From positions 1 to 30,119 of the forward strand of contig CAJUQB010000059.1 in assembly GCA_910588285.1 (NCBI GenBank): a DNA stretch of 30,119 nt, written 5' to 3'. Shown here one piece after another: positions 22,602 to 30,119 of the stretch. A model generated the notes under the pieces. It did no database searches and was not told where the DNA came from. It saw nothing but the letters and a program-made list of their open reading frames with translations. Each line of letters starts with the position of its first letter. Positions within the stretch are counted from its first letter, which is position 1. The stretch comes from an uncultured Lachnospiraceae bacterium (GTDB lineage: Bacteria; Bacillota; Clostridia; Lachnospirales; Lachnospiraceae). The position numbers and the translations under genes are program-made.

Positions 22602-23162
22602 ATGCGGGTTGGATTCGGATATGATGTACATCGGCTGGTGGAGGAGCGGAAGCTGATTTTGGGAGGCGTGGAGATTCCATGTGAAGTGGGGCTTTTGGGC
22701 CATTCCGACGCAGATGTGCTGGTTCATGCAGTGATGGACGCCCTGCTTGGGGCAGCGGCTCTGGGAGATATCGGAAAGCATTTTCCGGATACCGATGAAG
22801 CATACCGGGGGATTTCCAGCCTGAAGCTCCTGGCCCATGTGGGAGAGCTTCTGCATAAGGAGGGCTATGTGATTGAGAACATTGACGCCACGGTTGTGGC
22901 CCAGCGGCCCAAGCTGCGCCCCTATATTCAGCAGATGGAGGAGCAGATGGCTGCTGTCCTTGGAATTTCGGACAACCAGGTCAATGTGAAGGCTACTACA
23001 GAGGAGGGACTGGGCTTTACCGGCAGTGGGCAGGGGATCGCAGCCCAGGCAGTCTGCTCCTTAAGCAGCCTCTATGAGGGAAGCCTGGCAGTGGCGGACA
23101 GTGAGCGGGACTGCGGCAGCTGCGGCGGCTGCCGCAGGCAATCCCGGCAGGAATTGGAATAA
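22602..23162 (+). CDS. ispF: 2-C-methyl-D-erythritol 2,4-cyclodiphosphate synthase
   Basis: This enzyme of the non-mevalonate isoprenoid pathway cyclises CDP-methylerythritol phosphate. It starts at ATG 22602 behind AGGAGG. The metal ligands Asp8, His10 (GYDVH) and His42 (GHSDADVLVHAVMDAL) are present, as are GDIGKHFPDTD and the C-terminal VKATTEEGLGFTGSGQGIAAQA. The family normally ends near residue 158. Here 28 more residues follow, with a cysteine cluster CGSCGGCRRQ near 171-180, an unusual tail. The stop overlaps the start of the next gene as TAATG. Confidence 0.94.
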   Translation: MRVGFGYDVHRLVEERKLILGGVEIPCEVGLLGHSDADVLVHAVMDALLGAAALGDIGKHFPDTDEAYRGISSLKLLAHVGELLHKEGYVIENIDATVVAQRPKLRPYIQQMEEQMAAVLGISDNQVNVKATTEEGLGFTGSGQGIAAQAVCSLSSLYEGSLAVADSERDCGSCGGCRRQSRQELE

Positions 23163-24331
23163 TGGAGCAGATCAGATATCTGGCAGAGGCGGAGCGAGGG
23201 CTTACAAGGCCCCTCTATGAGGAATGCTTCCCCGAGGATTCCGATTCGTTTGTGGACTATTATTATAGAGAGAAAACCAGGGATAACCGGATTCTTGTGA
23301 TGGAGGGTCCGGGGAGCGCCGGAGCGGAAGCCGGAGCTGGGATTCAGGTGATGCTGCACTTGAACCCGTTTCTGTTTCGGTTCGGGAGAGCGGAACAGCA
23401 GTTGAATTATATCGTGGCAGTGGCCACTGCCCCAAAGGCCCGAAAGCAGGGAAGAATGTTCCGGGTGATGGAAAAAGCATTACAGGACATGGCGGCCCAG
23501 GGCCAGCCCTTCACCTTCCTGATTCCGGCAAATCCCCGGGTCTACGCCTCCAGCGGATTTGCCTTCGTACCGGAGCAGGCTGGCGCATGTCCAGAGGTTG
23601 AATCAGAGGAAACTGGCTCAGTATCGGGGCAGGCCTGCGCATGCCCAGCGTCGGGATCAGAGGAAACAGGTTCGGCATGGGAGCAGGATTGCGCATGCCT
23701 GGCGGCGGTGCAGGAGGAATCTGTATCCGGCGGGCATGGGTACCTGGTGCGGCCGGCAGCAGAGGCGGATATGCAGGAGCTGGCGGAACGGTCCAATGAG
23801 TGGCTTTCCGGCATGTATGACGTGTTTCCCCTGCGGAGCCCGGAATATATGAAGCGGCTTTGGCAGGAGCTGAAGGCCCAGGACGGGGCTGTTCTTGTGG
23901 TGACAGATGCAGCGGGAGAGCCGGCAGGAATTGCTGCCTACGGCAGGGAAGCGGAGAAGGGAGAGCTGCAGCAGATGCTGGCCAGGCCGGGGCAGGAGAG
24001 AAGCGCAGAACGGGCAGTCAGAGAATATCTGGCCCGGGAGGGGATGACCCAAGTGAGGAATGCCAGGATGCCTTTTATGGTGCGGCTTTTGAATCTCTCC
24101 CGAATGATGGAGCTCATGGGAGCCGTCTGCCGGAAGGATTTCTGTCTGCGGGTACAGCTTGAGGATCAGATCCTTTTGGAAAATAACGGCTGCTTTGAGC
24201 TGTACTGCCAAAAGGGGAGCGGAGGGCTGCGCCCCATCCCGGAGGGGGAGGCGCAGCAAAGGATGGATGCCGCAGGGCTGGTCCGGGAGCTGTTTGGAAG
24301 GCTTTGGCTCTATATCCGGGAGTGGGTATAG
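23162..24331 (+). CDS. Eis-like GNAT acetyltransferase with internal repeat
   Basis: This 389-residue protein has the layout of Eis-type or two-GNAT acetyltransferases. The first GNAT domain holds VAVATAPKARKQGRMFRVME with the acetyl-CoA loop (RKQGRMFR), then LIPANPRVYASSGFAFV. The second GNAT-like domain starts near residue 198 (GHGYLVRPAAEADMQELAER). A C-terminal SCP2-like region follows (NARMPFMVRLLNLSRMMELM, then CFELYCQKG). Between the domains lies an 18-residue repeat rich in Cys, Glu, Ser and Gly. The start overlaps the ispF stop, so the two are translated together. The substrate is unknown; Eis proteins act on amines including aminoglycosides, but nothing here shows that. Confidence 0.8.
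   Translation: MEQIRYLAEAERGLTRPLYEECFPEDSDSFVDYYYREKTRDNRILVMEGPGSAGAEAGAGIQVMLHLNPFLFRFGRAEQQLNYIVAVATAPKARKQGRMFRVMEKALQDMAAQGQPFTFLIPANPRVYASSGFAFVPEQAGACPEVESEETGSVSGQACACPASGSEETGSAWEQDCACLAAVQEESVSGGHGYLVRPAAEADMQELAERSNEWLSGMYDVFPLRSPEYMKRLWQELKAQDGAVLVVTDAAGEPAGIAAYGREAEKGELQQMLARPGQERSAERAVREYLAREGMTQVRNARMPFMVRLLNLSRMMELMGAVCRKDFCLRVQLEDQILLENNGCFELYCQKGSGGLRPIPEGEAQQRMDAAGLVRELFGRLWLYIREWV
23572..23733 (+). repeat. three 54-bp in-frame tandem repeats
   Basis: Units start at 23572, 23626 and 23680, each 54 bases (18 codons), opening with GGRGCAGG and sharing GCGCATGYC and, in the first two, ATCAGAGGAAAC. The protein units begin EQAGACPE, GQACACPA and EQDCACLA. They form an insertion between the two halves of the acetyltransferase. 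Confidence 0.85.
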
Positions 24332-24334
24332 CGG

Positions 24335-25423
24335 TCAGTCGAACATTCCGATTTCATACCCCTCTTCCTGGATGGAATCAATGAATTCTCCGAGAATCGA
24401 AGCGTTGGTGGAGGAGACTGCATGGAGCAGGTAGATGGCTCCCGGATGAAGGCGGCTTTTCAACTTCTCCAATGCCTGGGCCGGCTCCGGCTGATTCTCG
24501 GTGTCATAGTCCAGGTATGCAAAGCTCCAGAATACGCTTTTGTAATTGCAGTTGTTGACAATGGCCAGGGACTGCTCGCTGAAGATCCCGGCCGGAAAGC
24601 GGAACAGATGCATTTCGTAGTTGAAATTCTCCTTCACATATGCGTGGAGCTCCGTGATCTCCCGCTGCTGCTGTTCCACGGTCTGGGAAGGCAGTCCGTC
24701 AGCAGGATGGGTGACGCTGTGGGCGCCCACAGTGTGCCCCTCGTCGATCATGCGCTGGATCAGATCCGGATTCTGCTTGACATAGGGGGAGGTCACAAAA
24801 AATACGGTCTGGACATTTTTTTCCTTCAGGACATCCAGAATATCGGAGGTTCGGCCGTTTTCATAGCCCTCGTCAAAGGTCAGGTAGATTTTATTGCTGT
24901 CCGGGACAATGAAATTGGCATTGTATTTGCCGTATTTTTCCTGGTAGGACAAGGCGGAGCGGGGCCGGTTCTGCTGGTCGCAGTCTGTGCCGGGCCCCCA
25001 GCCCTCCGGGGAGGTATCCAGGGAAGCAAGGTCAATGGGCGTATTGGTCATGGTGTGGGAGGTGCTGATTGGCAGCGGCCCGGATGCGTCGCCCTCTGTG
25101 GCCGGCTGGGTTCCTGTGCCGCTGTCTGGTGTCGCTCCGCTGCTGCCGGACTGCCCGGGAATACTTCCCGAAAAAGAAATTGCAGACAGGGAGGAGGTCA
25201 GGGCGCTGGGAGAGACAAAGACCCCTCTGGCCGCAGAGACGCTGCCGCCCGCCGAGGTCTGGGAGGCTGCTATGGAGGAGGACTGGCGCCCTGGAAGGAT
25301 CTGATCCAGCATGCCGGTAAAAACATGGATGATCAGCACCAGGGCAGCCAGGAGGGTGATACAGGAGACAGCCTTCAGCAGGCCGTAGCGGCGTTTTCTT
25401 TTTTTCTTCGCGGATGTTGCCAT
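24335..25423 (-). CDS. pdaA: polysaccharide deacetylase, PdaA-like
   Basis: This 362-residue membrane-anchored enzyme removes acetyl groups from N-acetylmuramic acid or related glycans, as in delta-lactam formation in spore cortex. A basic start (KKKRKRRY) precedes one membrane helix at residues 15-37. Then comes a Ser/Gly/Thr-rich linker to about residue 150. The NodB domain has YLTFDEGYENG (catalytic Asp), the zinc motif HSVTHP, RFPAG and VFWSFAYLDYD, the last typical of PdaA. The end reads HPGAIYLLHAVSSTNA. It starts at the minus-strand ATG 25423 behind AAAGGAATG. It converges tail to tail with the acetyltransferase, with three bases between the stops. The symbol is by family resemblance. 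Confidence 0.85.
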   Translation of the reverse strand: MATSAKKKRKRRYGLLKAVSCITLLAALVLIIHVFTGMLDQILPGRQSSSIAASQTSAGGSVSAARGVFVSPSALTSSLSAISFSGSIPGQSGSSGATPDSGTGTQPATEGDASGPLPISTSHTMTNTPIDLASLDTSPEGWGPGTDCDQQNRPRSALSYQEKYGKYNANFIVPDSNKIYLTFDEGYENGRTSDILDVLKEKNVQTVFFVTSPYVKQNPDLIQRMIDEGHTVGAHSVTHPADGLPSQTVEQQQREITELHAYVKENFNYEMHLFRFPAGIFSEQSLAIVNNCNYKSVFWSFAYLDYDTENQPEPAQALEKLKSRLHPGAIYLLHAVSSTNASILGEFIDSIQEEGYEIGMFD

Positions 25424-25719
25424 TGTTTATCATTCCTTTACATTTTGATTCCTGTTGGCAATGACCCAGACGGCTGCCTGCAGCGTGGCTTATGACGCAG
25501 GCAGAGGGCATATTGCTGCAGTGTAGTTCGTTTATGAATATTATAGATGCGGAAGAGGTGCTTGTCCATGGAGAAAGCGTAAAAGAAGTATTAAGATTTT
25601 CTTTATTGTGTAAATAGGGCAAAATCTGATAAAAAAGGTATATTTTCGACACAGGATGCAGAATTTGATAGAAATGCTTAAAAATTGCTTTAGAAATCCT
25701 TTAGAAATTATGTTGTCGC

Positions 25720-25748
25720 TTGTTATTTTCAGATATATGTGATAGAAT
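25720..25748 (+). promoter_or_regulatory. promoter of the membrane-lipid operon
   Basis: TTGTTA at 25720-25725, 17 bases, TAGAAT at 25743-25748 preceded by TGA (extended -10). It lies 45 bases before the PAP2-family gene. The rest of 25424-25793 is AT-rich, with a near-repeat of TTTAGAAAT at 25689-25708, and contains no gene. Confidence 0.55.
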
Positions 25749-25793
25749 CACTTTCGTATGATTTACTATGACTTTTTGCAGTAGGATAAGAAT

Positions 25794-26522
25794 ATGAAAG
25801 CTATAATGAAAGCTATGATGAAAAGATTCGAACAAATACTTCCCAAATATGCATGGCTGCCCCTGCTTCTGGCATTTGCTCTGAATAATTTTGCCTATTT
25901 TGCCACGCGGATTGTTACCACATCCATGAAGCATTACCGGCTGGGGACGTCCCTTGACGCCAGGATCCCGGTGATTCCGGCTTTTATCGTTATTTATTGG
26001 GGGGCCTATCTGCTCTGGGTGGCAGGCTACTGTACCATTGCCCGCAGCGGAAAGAGGGCCTGCCTTGAGCTGGTGGCTGCCGATATGATTGCAAAGCTGA
26101 TCTGCATGCTGATCTTTCTGATACTTCCGACTACTGCCACACGGCCTGCGGTTGCCGGAAGCGATGTATTCAGCAGGGCGCTGCAGGTGCTGTATATCAT
26201 AGATCCGGCGGATAATTATTTTCCGTCCATCCATTGTCTGGAGAGCTGGGCCTGCTTCCGGGGCGTATGCAGGAAGCAGGGGGCCAGGCCCATTACCCGG
26301 GGAATCTATCTTGTGGCAGCTGTTCTTGTATTTTTGTCAACGCTGTTTTTGCGGCAGCATATGATCCTGGATGTGATCGGCGGCGTGCTGGTCTTTGAGA
26401 TGGGAATGCTGATCGGGCGGCTGTCCGGCGCGTGGCGGCTGCTGGATCTGATGAACCATGGCTTTCGTCCGGGAAAACGCAGAGTGGAAGGTCCCCGGGG
26501 AGTTACAGGGGAAGATGTATGA
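25794..26522 (+). CDS. PAP2-superfamily membrane phosphatase or transferase
   Basis: This 242-residue protein has about six membrane helices. The PAP2 motifs are LPTTATRP (RP kept, preceding Lys replaced), FPSIHCLESW (PSxH) and STLFLRQHMILDVIGG. The last follows the S-T-x4-R/K-Q-H-x3-D form of AUR1-like PAP2_3 members rather than the SR-x5-H-x3-D of classic lipid phosphatases. The enzyme probably acts on a lipid phosphate or phospholipid head group at the membrane. It starts at ATG 25794 with only a weak AGGATAAG site. Its stop overlaps the possible start of the next gene as ATGA, placing it in the lipid operon. Confidence 0.82.
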   Translation: MKAIMKAMMKRFEQILPKYAWLPLLLAFALNNFAYFATRIVTTSMKHYRLGTSLDARIPVIPAFIVIYWGAYLLWVAGYCTIARSGKRACLELVAADMIAKLICMLIFLILPTTATRPAVAGSDVFSRALQVLYIIDPADNYFPSIHCLESWACFRGVCRKQGARPITRGIYLVAAVLVFLSTLFLRQHMILDVIGGVLVFEMGMLIGRLSGAWRLLDLMNHGFRPGKRRVEGPRGVTGEDV

Positions 26523-26557
26523 AGCGGAGAAAGGAATCAGAAGGGAGGACAGGGAAC

Positions 26558-27610
26558 ATGCAGCAGGATAAGAAAAACTCGGCGTTATCCCGGGTTCTGT
26601 GGTCAATTCTGTTTTTGATTATTGCTGCGGCTACCATCTGGGCAGTGACCTCACAGAACCGCTCCTTTTCCTTTCCCGAATTTCTGGCCTATATCCGGAG
26701 GGCGGATCTGCTGCCCCTTCTTCTGGCAGCCCTCTGTGCCTTTGGCTTTGTGGCCATTGAGGCCCTGACCCTTCGGTGCGCCTGCCAGCCCTTTGGGCAT
26801 AAGGTGCCCTTTGGCCGGGGGATTACTTACTCCTCCGCAGATATTTATTTTTCCGCCATTACGCCGTCAGCCACAGGAGGGCAGCCGGCCTGTGCATATT
26901 TTATGCTGCAGAATGGTCTCTCCGGAACGGCTGTAACAGCGGCCTTGCTGGCAAACCTTATGATGTATACCCTGGCGCTGCTTGTGGTGGGGCTGTTGTC
27001 CTTTGCCTTGTCTCCGGGATTGTTTTTTTCCTATGGTGTATTTCCAAAGCTCCTGATCCTGATCGGGATGGCAACCCAGGCTCTTTTGGCAGTCTTTTTT
27101 ACCATGCTGATACGCAATGAGTGCCTGCTGAGGAAGCTCTGCCTTGGAGTAATCAATTTCTTAAGCAGGCTCCGGCTGTGCAGGAAGCGGGACAAATGGG
27201 TTGCCAGAATCGAGCGGGCTATGGCGGAATACGGCGGCTGTGTCAGAGCCATGAGGAACCACAGGCATGTGTTTGGCAGGCTTCTTCTTCTGAATATCCT
27301 CCAGCGGGTATCCTCCATATCGGTGACCCTCTTTGTCTATGCGGCTACCCAGGGGTGGAGCAGTTTACATAAAATCTGGGCAATGCAGGGCTTTGCGCTG
27401 GTAGGGTCCAATGCAGTACCGATTCCCGGAGCCATGGGCGTATCGGATTATCTGATGCTCTGCGGCTTTCGGCAGATCATGTCAGAACAGGCAGCGGCTA
27501 ATCTGGAGCTTTTAAGCCGCTCGCTGTCATTTTATTTTTGTATTATTTTCTGTGGCGTATGGGTACTTGCCAGCTATCTCATTTTACGAAGGAGAGGAAA
27601 GTCGTGTTAG
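26558..27610 (+). CDS. LPG-synthase-TM/UPF0104 family membrane protein
   Basis: A 350-residue polytopic membrane protein with about eight helices, of the lysylphosphatidylglycerol synthase transmembrane (UPF0104) family. Marks of the family are SAITPSATGGQPACAYFML and PIPGAMGVSDYLML. Members act as lipid flippases or as the flippase half of MprF. No soluble aminoacyl-transferase domain is attached, so this is the stand-alone type. Start choice: ATG 26558 follows GGGAGG and gives the usual short head before the first helix; ATG 26519, overlapping the upstream stop, would add 13 basic residues and is possible. The GTG start of pssA lies inside its last codons. Confidence 0.85.
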   Translation: MQQDKKNSALSRVLWSILFLIIAAATIWAVTSQNRSFSFPEFLAYIRRADLLPLLLAALCAFGFVAIEALTLRCACQPFGHKVPFGRGITYSSADIYFSAITPSATGGQPACAYFMLQNGLSGTAVTAALLANLMMYTLALLVVGLLSFALSPGLFFSYGVFPKLLILIGMATQALLAVFFTMLIRNECLLRKLCLGVINFLSRLRLCRKRDKWVARIERAMAEYGGCVRAMRNHRHVFGRLLLLNILQRVSSISVTLFVYAATQGWSSLHKIWAMQGFALVGSNAVPIPGAMGVSDYLMLCGFRQIMSEQAAANLELLSRSLSFYFCIIFCGVWVLASYLILRRRGKSC

Positions 27611-28296
27611 GATATTATGATTATACAGTGATTTTGACATATTTTTCGCTGATCTCAGCAGGAGTGGGAATCTTCCTGTGTCTCAGCGGTAACGGGCACC
27701 CCTATCTGGGTGTATTTTTCCTGCTGTTCTGCGGGCTTTGCGATGCCTTTGACGGCAAGGTGGCCAGGACAAAGCGGGATCGGACACCGGAGCAGCGGTG
27801 CTTTGGGATTCAGATTGATTCCCTGTCCGATCTGGTGGCCTTCGGCGTTCTTCCGGCCTGTATTGGGATTGCCATGCTGCGGATCTCACCCATGTTCCGC
27901 ATGATTATGCACCGATATCCCCACCTGTGGCAGAAGCGGCTTTTTATGTGCGCCCTTGGTGCGGTTCTGGTGTTATACATGCTGGCCACCATGATTCGTC
28001 TTGCTTATTTCAATGTGGCTGAGCAGGAGCGCCAGAACGCGGAAACCGGGGTGCGGAAGTATTATACGGGGCTTCCGGTGACATCGGCATCCCTGATTTT
28101 TCCCCTGGTGCTTTTGATGCAGTATGTGATTCCGGCAGATGTGACCGCAATGTATTTCGGCACGGCGATATTTACCGGTTTTGCCTTTTTGTCCAAAATA
28201 CGGGTGAAAAAGCCGGGACTTCGGGGGATCCTGATTATGGTGGCCATCGGTGCGGTGGAATGCGCCCTGGTGATCCTTGGGGAGATTTTGAAATGA
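27604..28296 (+). CDS. pssA: CDP-diacylglycerol-serine O-phosphatidyltransferase
   Basis: This 230-residue integral membrane enzyme joins CDP-diacylglycerol with serine to give phosphatidylserine. The CDP-alcohol phosphatidyltransferase motif is CDAFDGKVAR, then 12 residues, then GIQIDSLSD. The residue order D-x2-D-G-x2-A-R...G-x3-D-x3-D is kept, but the spacer between AR and G is longer than the textbook eight. Six helices are visible. The start is GTG 27604, 7 bases inside the upstream gene and behind AAGGAGAGG. Assignment to PssA rather than another CDP-alcohol transferase rests on DSLSDLVAFG and on the Psd gene directly downstream. Confidence 0.9.
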   Translation: MLGYYDYTVILTYFSLISAGVGIFLCLSGNGHPYLGVFFLLFCGLCDAFDGKVARTKRDRTPEQRCFGIQIDSLSDLVAFGVLPACIGIAMLRISPMFRMIMHRYPHLWQKRLFMCALGAVLVLYMLATMIRLAYFNVAEQERQNAETGVRKYYTGLPVTSASLIFPLVLLMQYVIPADVTAMYFGTAIFTGFAFLSKIRVKKPGLRGILIMVAIGAVECALVILGEILK

Positions 28297-29162
28297 GGCC
28301 CCGGGGGAAGGATTCCCGGAGCTTAAGATTTCTCTATCATACGCCAGTGGGACGGATGCTGCTGAAGCCCCTTTGCAGCAGAGGGGTATCTAAGGCTGCC
28401 GGGGCCTTTTTGTCGTCGTCTCTGTCGCGCTTTTTGATCAAGCCCTTTGTGCAGAAGAATGGGATTGACTTAAGGGAATTTGAGAGCAGCGGCTTTCAAT
28501 GCTTTAATGACTGCTTTTCCCGCAGGATCCGGGAGGGCTTCCGGCCCATTGACAGGGATCCAGAAGCATTGATTGCTCCCTGTGACGGCCTTCTGTCTGC
28601 CTATGCCATTCGCTCAGGGACCGTGATTGCAGTGAAGCAGAGCCGTTACCGGGTGGCGGAGCTGTTGCAGGATGAGAGGCTGGCCCGGGAGTTTGAGGGC
28701 GGATTGTGCCTGGTATTCCGGCTTTGTGTGGATAACTATCACAGATATTGCTATGTGGACAGCGGAAAAAAGGGTGAGAACATCTTTATTCCGGGCAAGC
28801 TGCATACGGTGCGGCCCATTGCCCTTCGGGAGGTGCCGGTATTCTGCGAGAACTGCCGGGAATATACGGTGATGGACAGCCCCAACTTCGGCAGACTGGT
28901 ACAGATGGAGGTGGGGGCAATGCTGGTGGGCAGGATCCGCAATTACCATGGCGCCGGACAGGTGGAGCGGGGCCAGGAAAAGGGCATGTTCCTGTATGGA
29001 GGAAGTACGGTGATTCTGCTGGTGAAGGCCGGCAGCGTCAGGTTTGACAGGAAGCTTCTGTCAGATACGGCCAGGGGTGTGGAGACGCCAGTGAAGATGG
29101 GGCAGCGCCTGTGCCGGAAGGCGCCTGCTTCCCGCATATCCGGGGAGCTTTCGGAAAAATAA
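28293..29162 (+). CDS. psd: phosphatidylserine decarboxylase
   Basis: This enzyme converts phosphatidylserine to phosphatidylethanolamine. It starts at ATG 28293, overlapping the pssA stop as ATGA, behind GGGGAG. Of 289 residues, the self-cleavage site YGGST places the pyruvoyl-forming serine at 238. Cleavage would leave a beta chain of about 237 and an alpha chain of about 52 residues. Other motifs are FNDCFSRRI, APCDG with the catalytic Asp, VDNYHRYCYVDSG with the His, and EVGAMLVGRI. The GGST form is that of Gram-positive enzymes. With pssA it completes a two-step route from CDP-diacylglycerol. Confidence 0.93.
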   Translation: MRPRGKDSRSLRFLYHTPVGRMLLKPLCSRGVSKAAGAFLSSSLSRFLIKPFVQKNGIDLREFESSGFQCFNDCFSRRIREGFRPIDRDPEALIAPCDGLLSAYAIRSGTVIAVKQSRYRVAELLQDERLAREFEGGLCLVFRLCVDNYHRYCYVDSGKKGENIFIPGKLHTVRPIALREVPVFCENCREYTVMDSPNFGRLVQMEVGAMLVGRIRNYHGAGQVERGQEKGMFLYGGSTVILLVKAGSVRFDRKLLSDTARGVETPVKMGQRLCRKAPASRISGELSEK

Positions 29163-29182
29163 AAAATTTTGATTTTTCCCCT

Positions 29183-29211
29183 TGACAAATTGGACAGGAT
29201 CATATATACTT
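29183..29211 (+). promoter_or_regulatory. consensus promoter of tRNA-Leu
   Basis: TTGACA at 29183-29188, 17 bases, TATACT at 29206-29211. It stands about 95 bases before tRNA-Leu, longer than usual, giving a precursor with an extended 5' leader. Confidence 0.8.
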
Positions 29212-29306
29212 TTAAAAGTTGAGACAAGCAAGTGAGGTTTTGAAGCAGGACTTTGAATAGAAGCACAGAAGCTCCTGGAGCGCTTATTTGATCATTGTCG
29301 AGATTT

Positions 29307-29390
29307 GCGGAAGTGCTGGAATTGGCAGACAGGCAAGACTAAGGATCTTGTGTCTGTATAGACGTGTGGGTTCAAGTCCCATCTTCCGCA
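29307..29390 (+). tRNA. tRNA-Leu (AAG)
   Basis: An 84-base class II cloverleaf: acceptor GCGGAAG with CTTCCGC, anticodon stem CAAGA/TCTTG around loop CTAAGGA (anticodon AAG), a long variable arm (TGTCTGTATAGACG) and T arm GTGGG-TTCAAGT-CCCAT. The discriminator is A; CCA is not encoded. Confidence 0.93.
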
Positions 29391-29409
29391 TTCAACTTTA
29401 GAGACGGAG

Positions 29410-29445
29410 TCCCTGTAAACCCAGTGTTTACGGGGATTTTTATTT
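29410..29445 (+). terminator. rho-independent terminator of tRNA-Leu
   Basis: TCCCTGTAAAC at 29410-29420 pairs with GTTTACGGGGA at 29426-29436 around CCAGT (one G-U pair), followed by TTTTTATTT. Confidence 0.88.
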
Positions 29446-29470
29446 GTCCGTAACACATAAATGGGGCAAT

Positions 29471-30083
29471 CTATAAAATTTTTACGGCTTTCAGCTGTTC
29501 CCGGTCAGCTTCCTTCCGGCGCTGTGTGATATGCAGGTATACCTCCCGGTTGGAGCAGATGGTCTTTGGGGGCGGTTACGATCTTATGGACCGGATCCAG
29601 TGTCTTAGTTACGGTGATGGTCTGCCCATTTAGAGCCACATCATCCATATGGAGGGCCAGGGCTTCCCTGCACCGGAGGCCGGACAGGGCCGTCAGCTCG
29701 GCCAGGTATCTCCATTTCTGTACAGCCATGGCATCCAGTAGTTCCTTCAGTTCATCCGCCTCCAGGAATTTCTCCTGAAGCTTTTCCTTTTTCTCCCGGT
29801 TATGCATTGGTTTGATCTTATCCAGATACCGGATATCCGAGATATAGTCATTCTCATAGCCCCACCGGATCAGGGCCTTGAAGGGCGTCAGGCGCTCATT
29901 AAAGGTTCCGGCAGATTCGTCATGGGACAAAAATTTTTCCTTGATGTATGCAGCGTTGAGGCGGCTTACAAGAGTAGACTCTCCCAGAAGCCGCATGATA
30001 GTGTTGGCTGCATGGTAGTTCCGCTGGTAGGTGGACAGGGCAACGGAGGCGAGCTGGTCCTTACGCTTTTTAAATGGGATACA
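29471..30083 (-). pseudogene. degenerate tyrosine recombinase beside tRNA-Leu
   Basis: The minus-strand frame, open from about 30083 (first ATG at 29996), reads DQLASVALSTYQRNYHAANT, a SAM-like core-binding domain (GTFNERLTPFKALIRWGYEN), and the start of the catalytic domain with the first Arg in LTALSGLRCREALAL. After ITVTKTLDPVHKIVTAPK the frame is lost. A neighbouring frame continues with SNREVYLHITQRRKEADREQ to TAG at 29471-29473. The second Arg, the LGH histidine and the Tyr are missing. It is thus frameshifted and truncated at the C-terminus, and its N-terminus has no good start in the window. Such integrases commonly insert at tRNA genes like the neighbouring tRNA-Leu. Confidence 0.7.
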
Positions 30084-30119
30084 TTATGATACAATAAGTT
30101 ACAGCAATCCAGTTTAGGC

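Noticed and set aside
24422..25495. A 357-codon plus-strand frame across the deacetylase gene
   Set aside because: Antisense to a clear NodB-domain gene and lacking any recognisable motif.
1..30119. CRISPR array or ribosomal RNA genes
   Set aside because: No spaced direct-repeat series of CRISPR type and no rRNA-like stretches were seen; the only short tandem repeats are the 39- and 54-base ones.

Overview
The window looks like a chromosomal segment of a low-to-mid-GC Gram-positive anaerobe of the Clostridia, most likely a Lachnospiraceae. The reasons are strong AGGAGG-type ribosome binding sites, typical housekeeping proteins (S1-domain protein, IspF, Apt, MetY, PdaA-like deacetylase), consensus TTGACA/TATAAT promoters and tightly overlapping genes. 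The species is not identified. The sequence alternates by eye between GC-richer core blocks and AT-rich accessory blocks carrying mobile-element debris.

Layout. (1) 1-5630: decayed DUF5050-like and amidase fragments, then three tandem large serine recombinases (the first lacks its catalytic N-terminus), then what looks like the orphaned 3' end of an S8 peptidase gene. I read this as the right end of an integrated element whose body lies left of the window. (2) 5927-8910: a two-gene accessory unit. An 823-residue fusion of SF1 helicase, RecB-like PD-(D/E)XK nuclease and DEDDh exonuclease overlaps an AbiEi-antitoxin-like gene; this is the best candidate for an undescribed (possibly defence) system. 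(3) 9028-13332: a Gld-type ABC operon (ATPase, fused permease/GldG-like subunit, DUF4340 protein) followed by a GNAT gene behind a 39-bp tandem repeat. (4) 13334-14450: a graveyard of IS, HTH, response-regulator and permease fragments. (5) 14451-18148: TetR regulator divergent from glgB, then an S1-domain RNA-binding protein with its terminator.

(6) 18529-20196: an AT-rich island with a MazEF toxin-antitoxin pair and its palindromic operator, a phosphoesterase fragment, a Uma2 endonuclease and the last codons of a tyrosine integrase, ending beside tRNA-Met and tRNA-Val on the minus strand. (7) 20621-24331: metY, apt, ispF and an Eis-like GNAT protein with an 18-residue tandem repeat. (8) 24335-25423 (minus): PdaA-like polysaccharide deacetylase. 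(9) 25720-29162: a four-gene membrane-lipid operon (PAP2-family protein, LPG-synthase/flippase-type membrane protein, PssA, Psd), which gives a route from CDP-diacylglycerol to phosphatidylethanolamine. (10) 29183-30119: tRNA-Leu with promoter and terminator, then a frameshifted, truncated tyrosine recombinase.

The core genes serve ordinary cell functions: methionine/cysteine sulfur assimilation, purine salvage, isoprenoids, glycogen, cell wall and phospholipids. Accessory DNA has collected beside tRNA genes and within disrupted genes.
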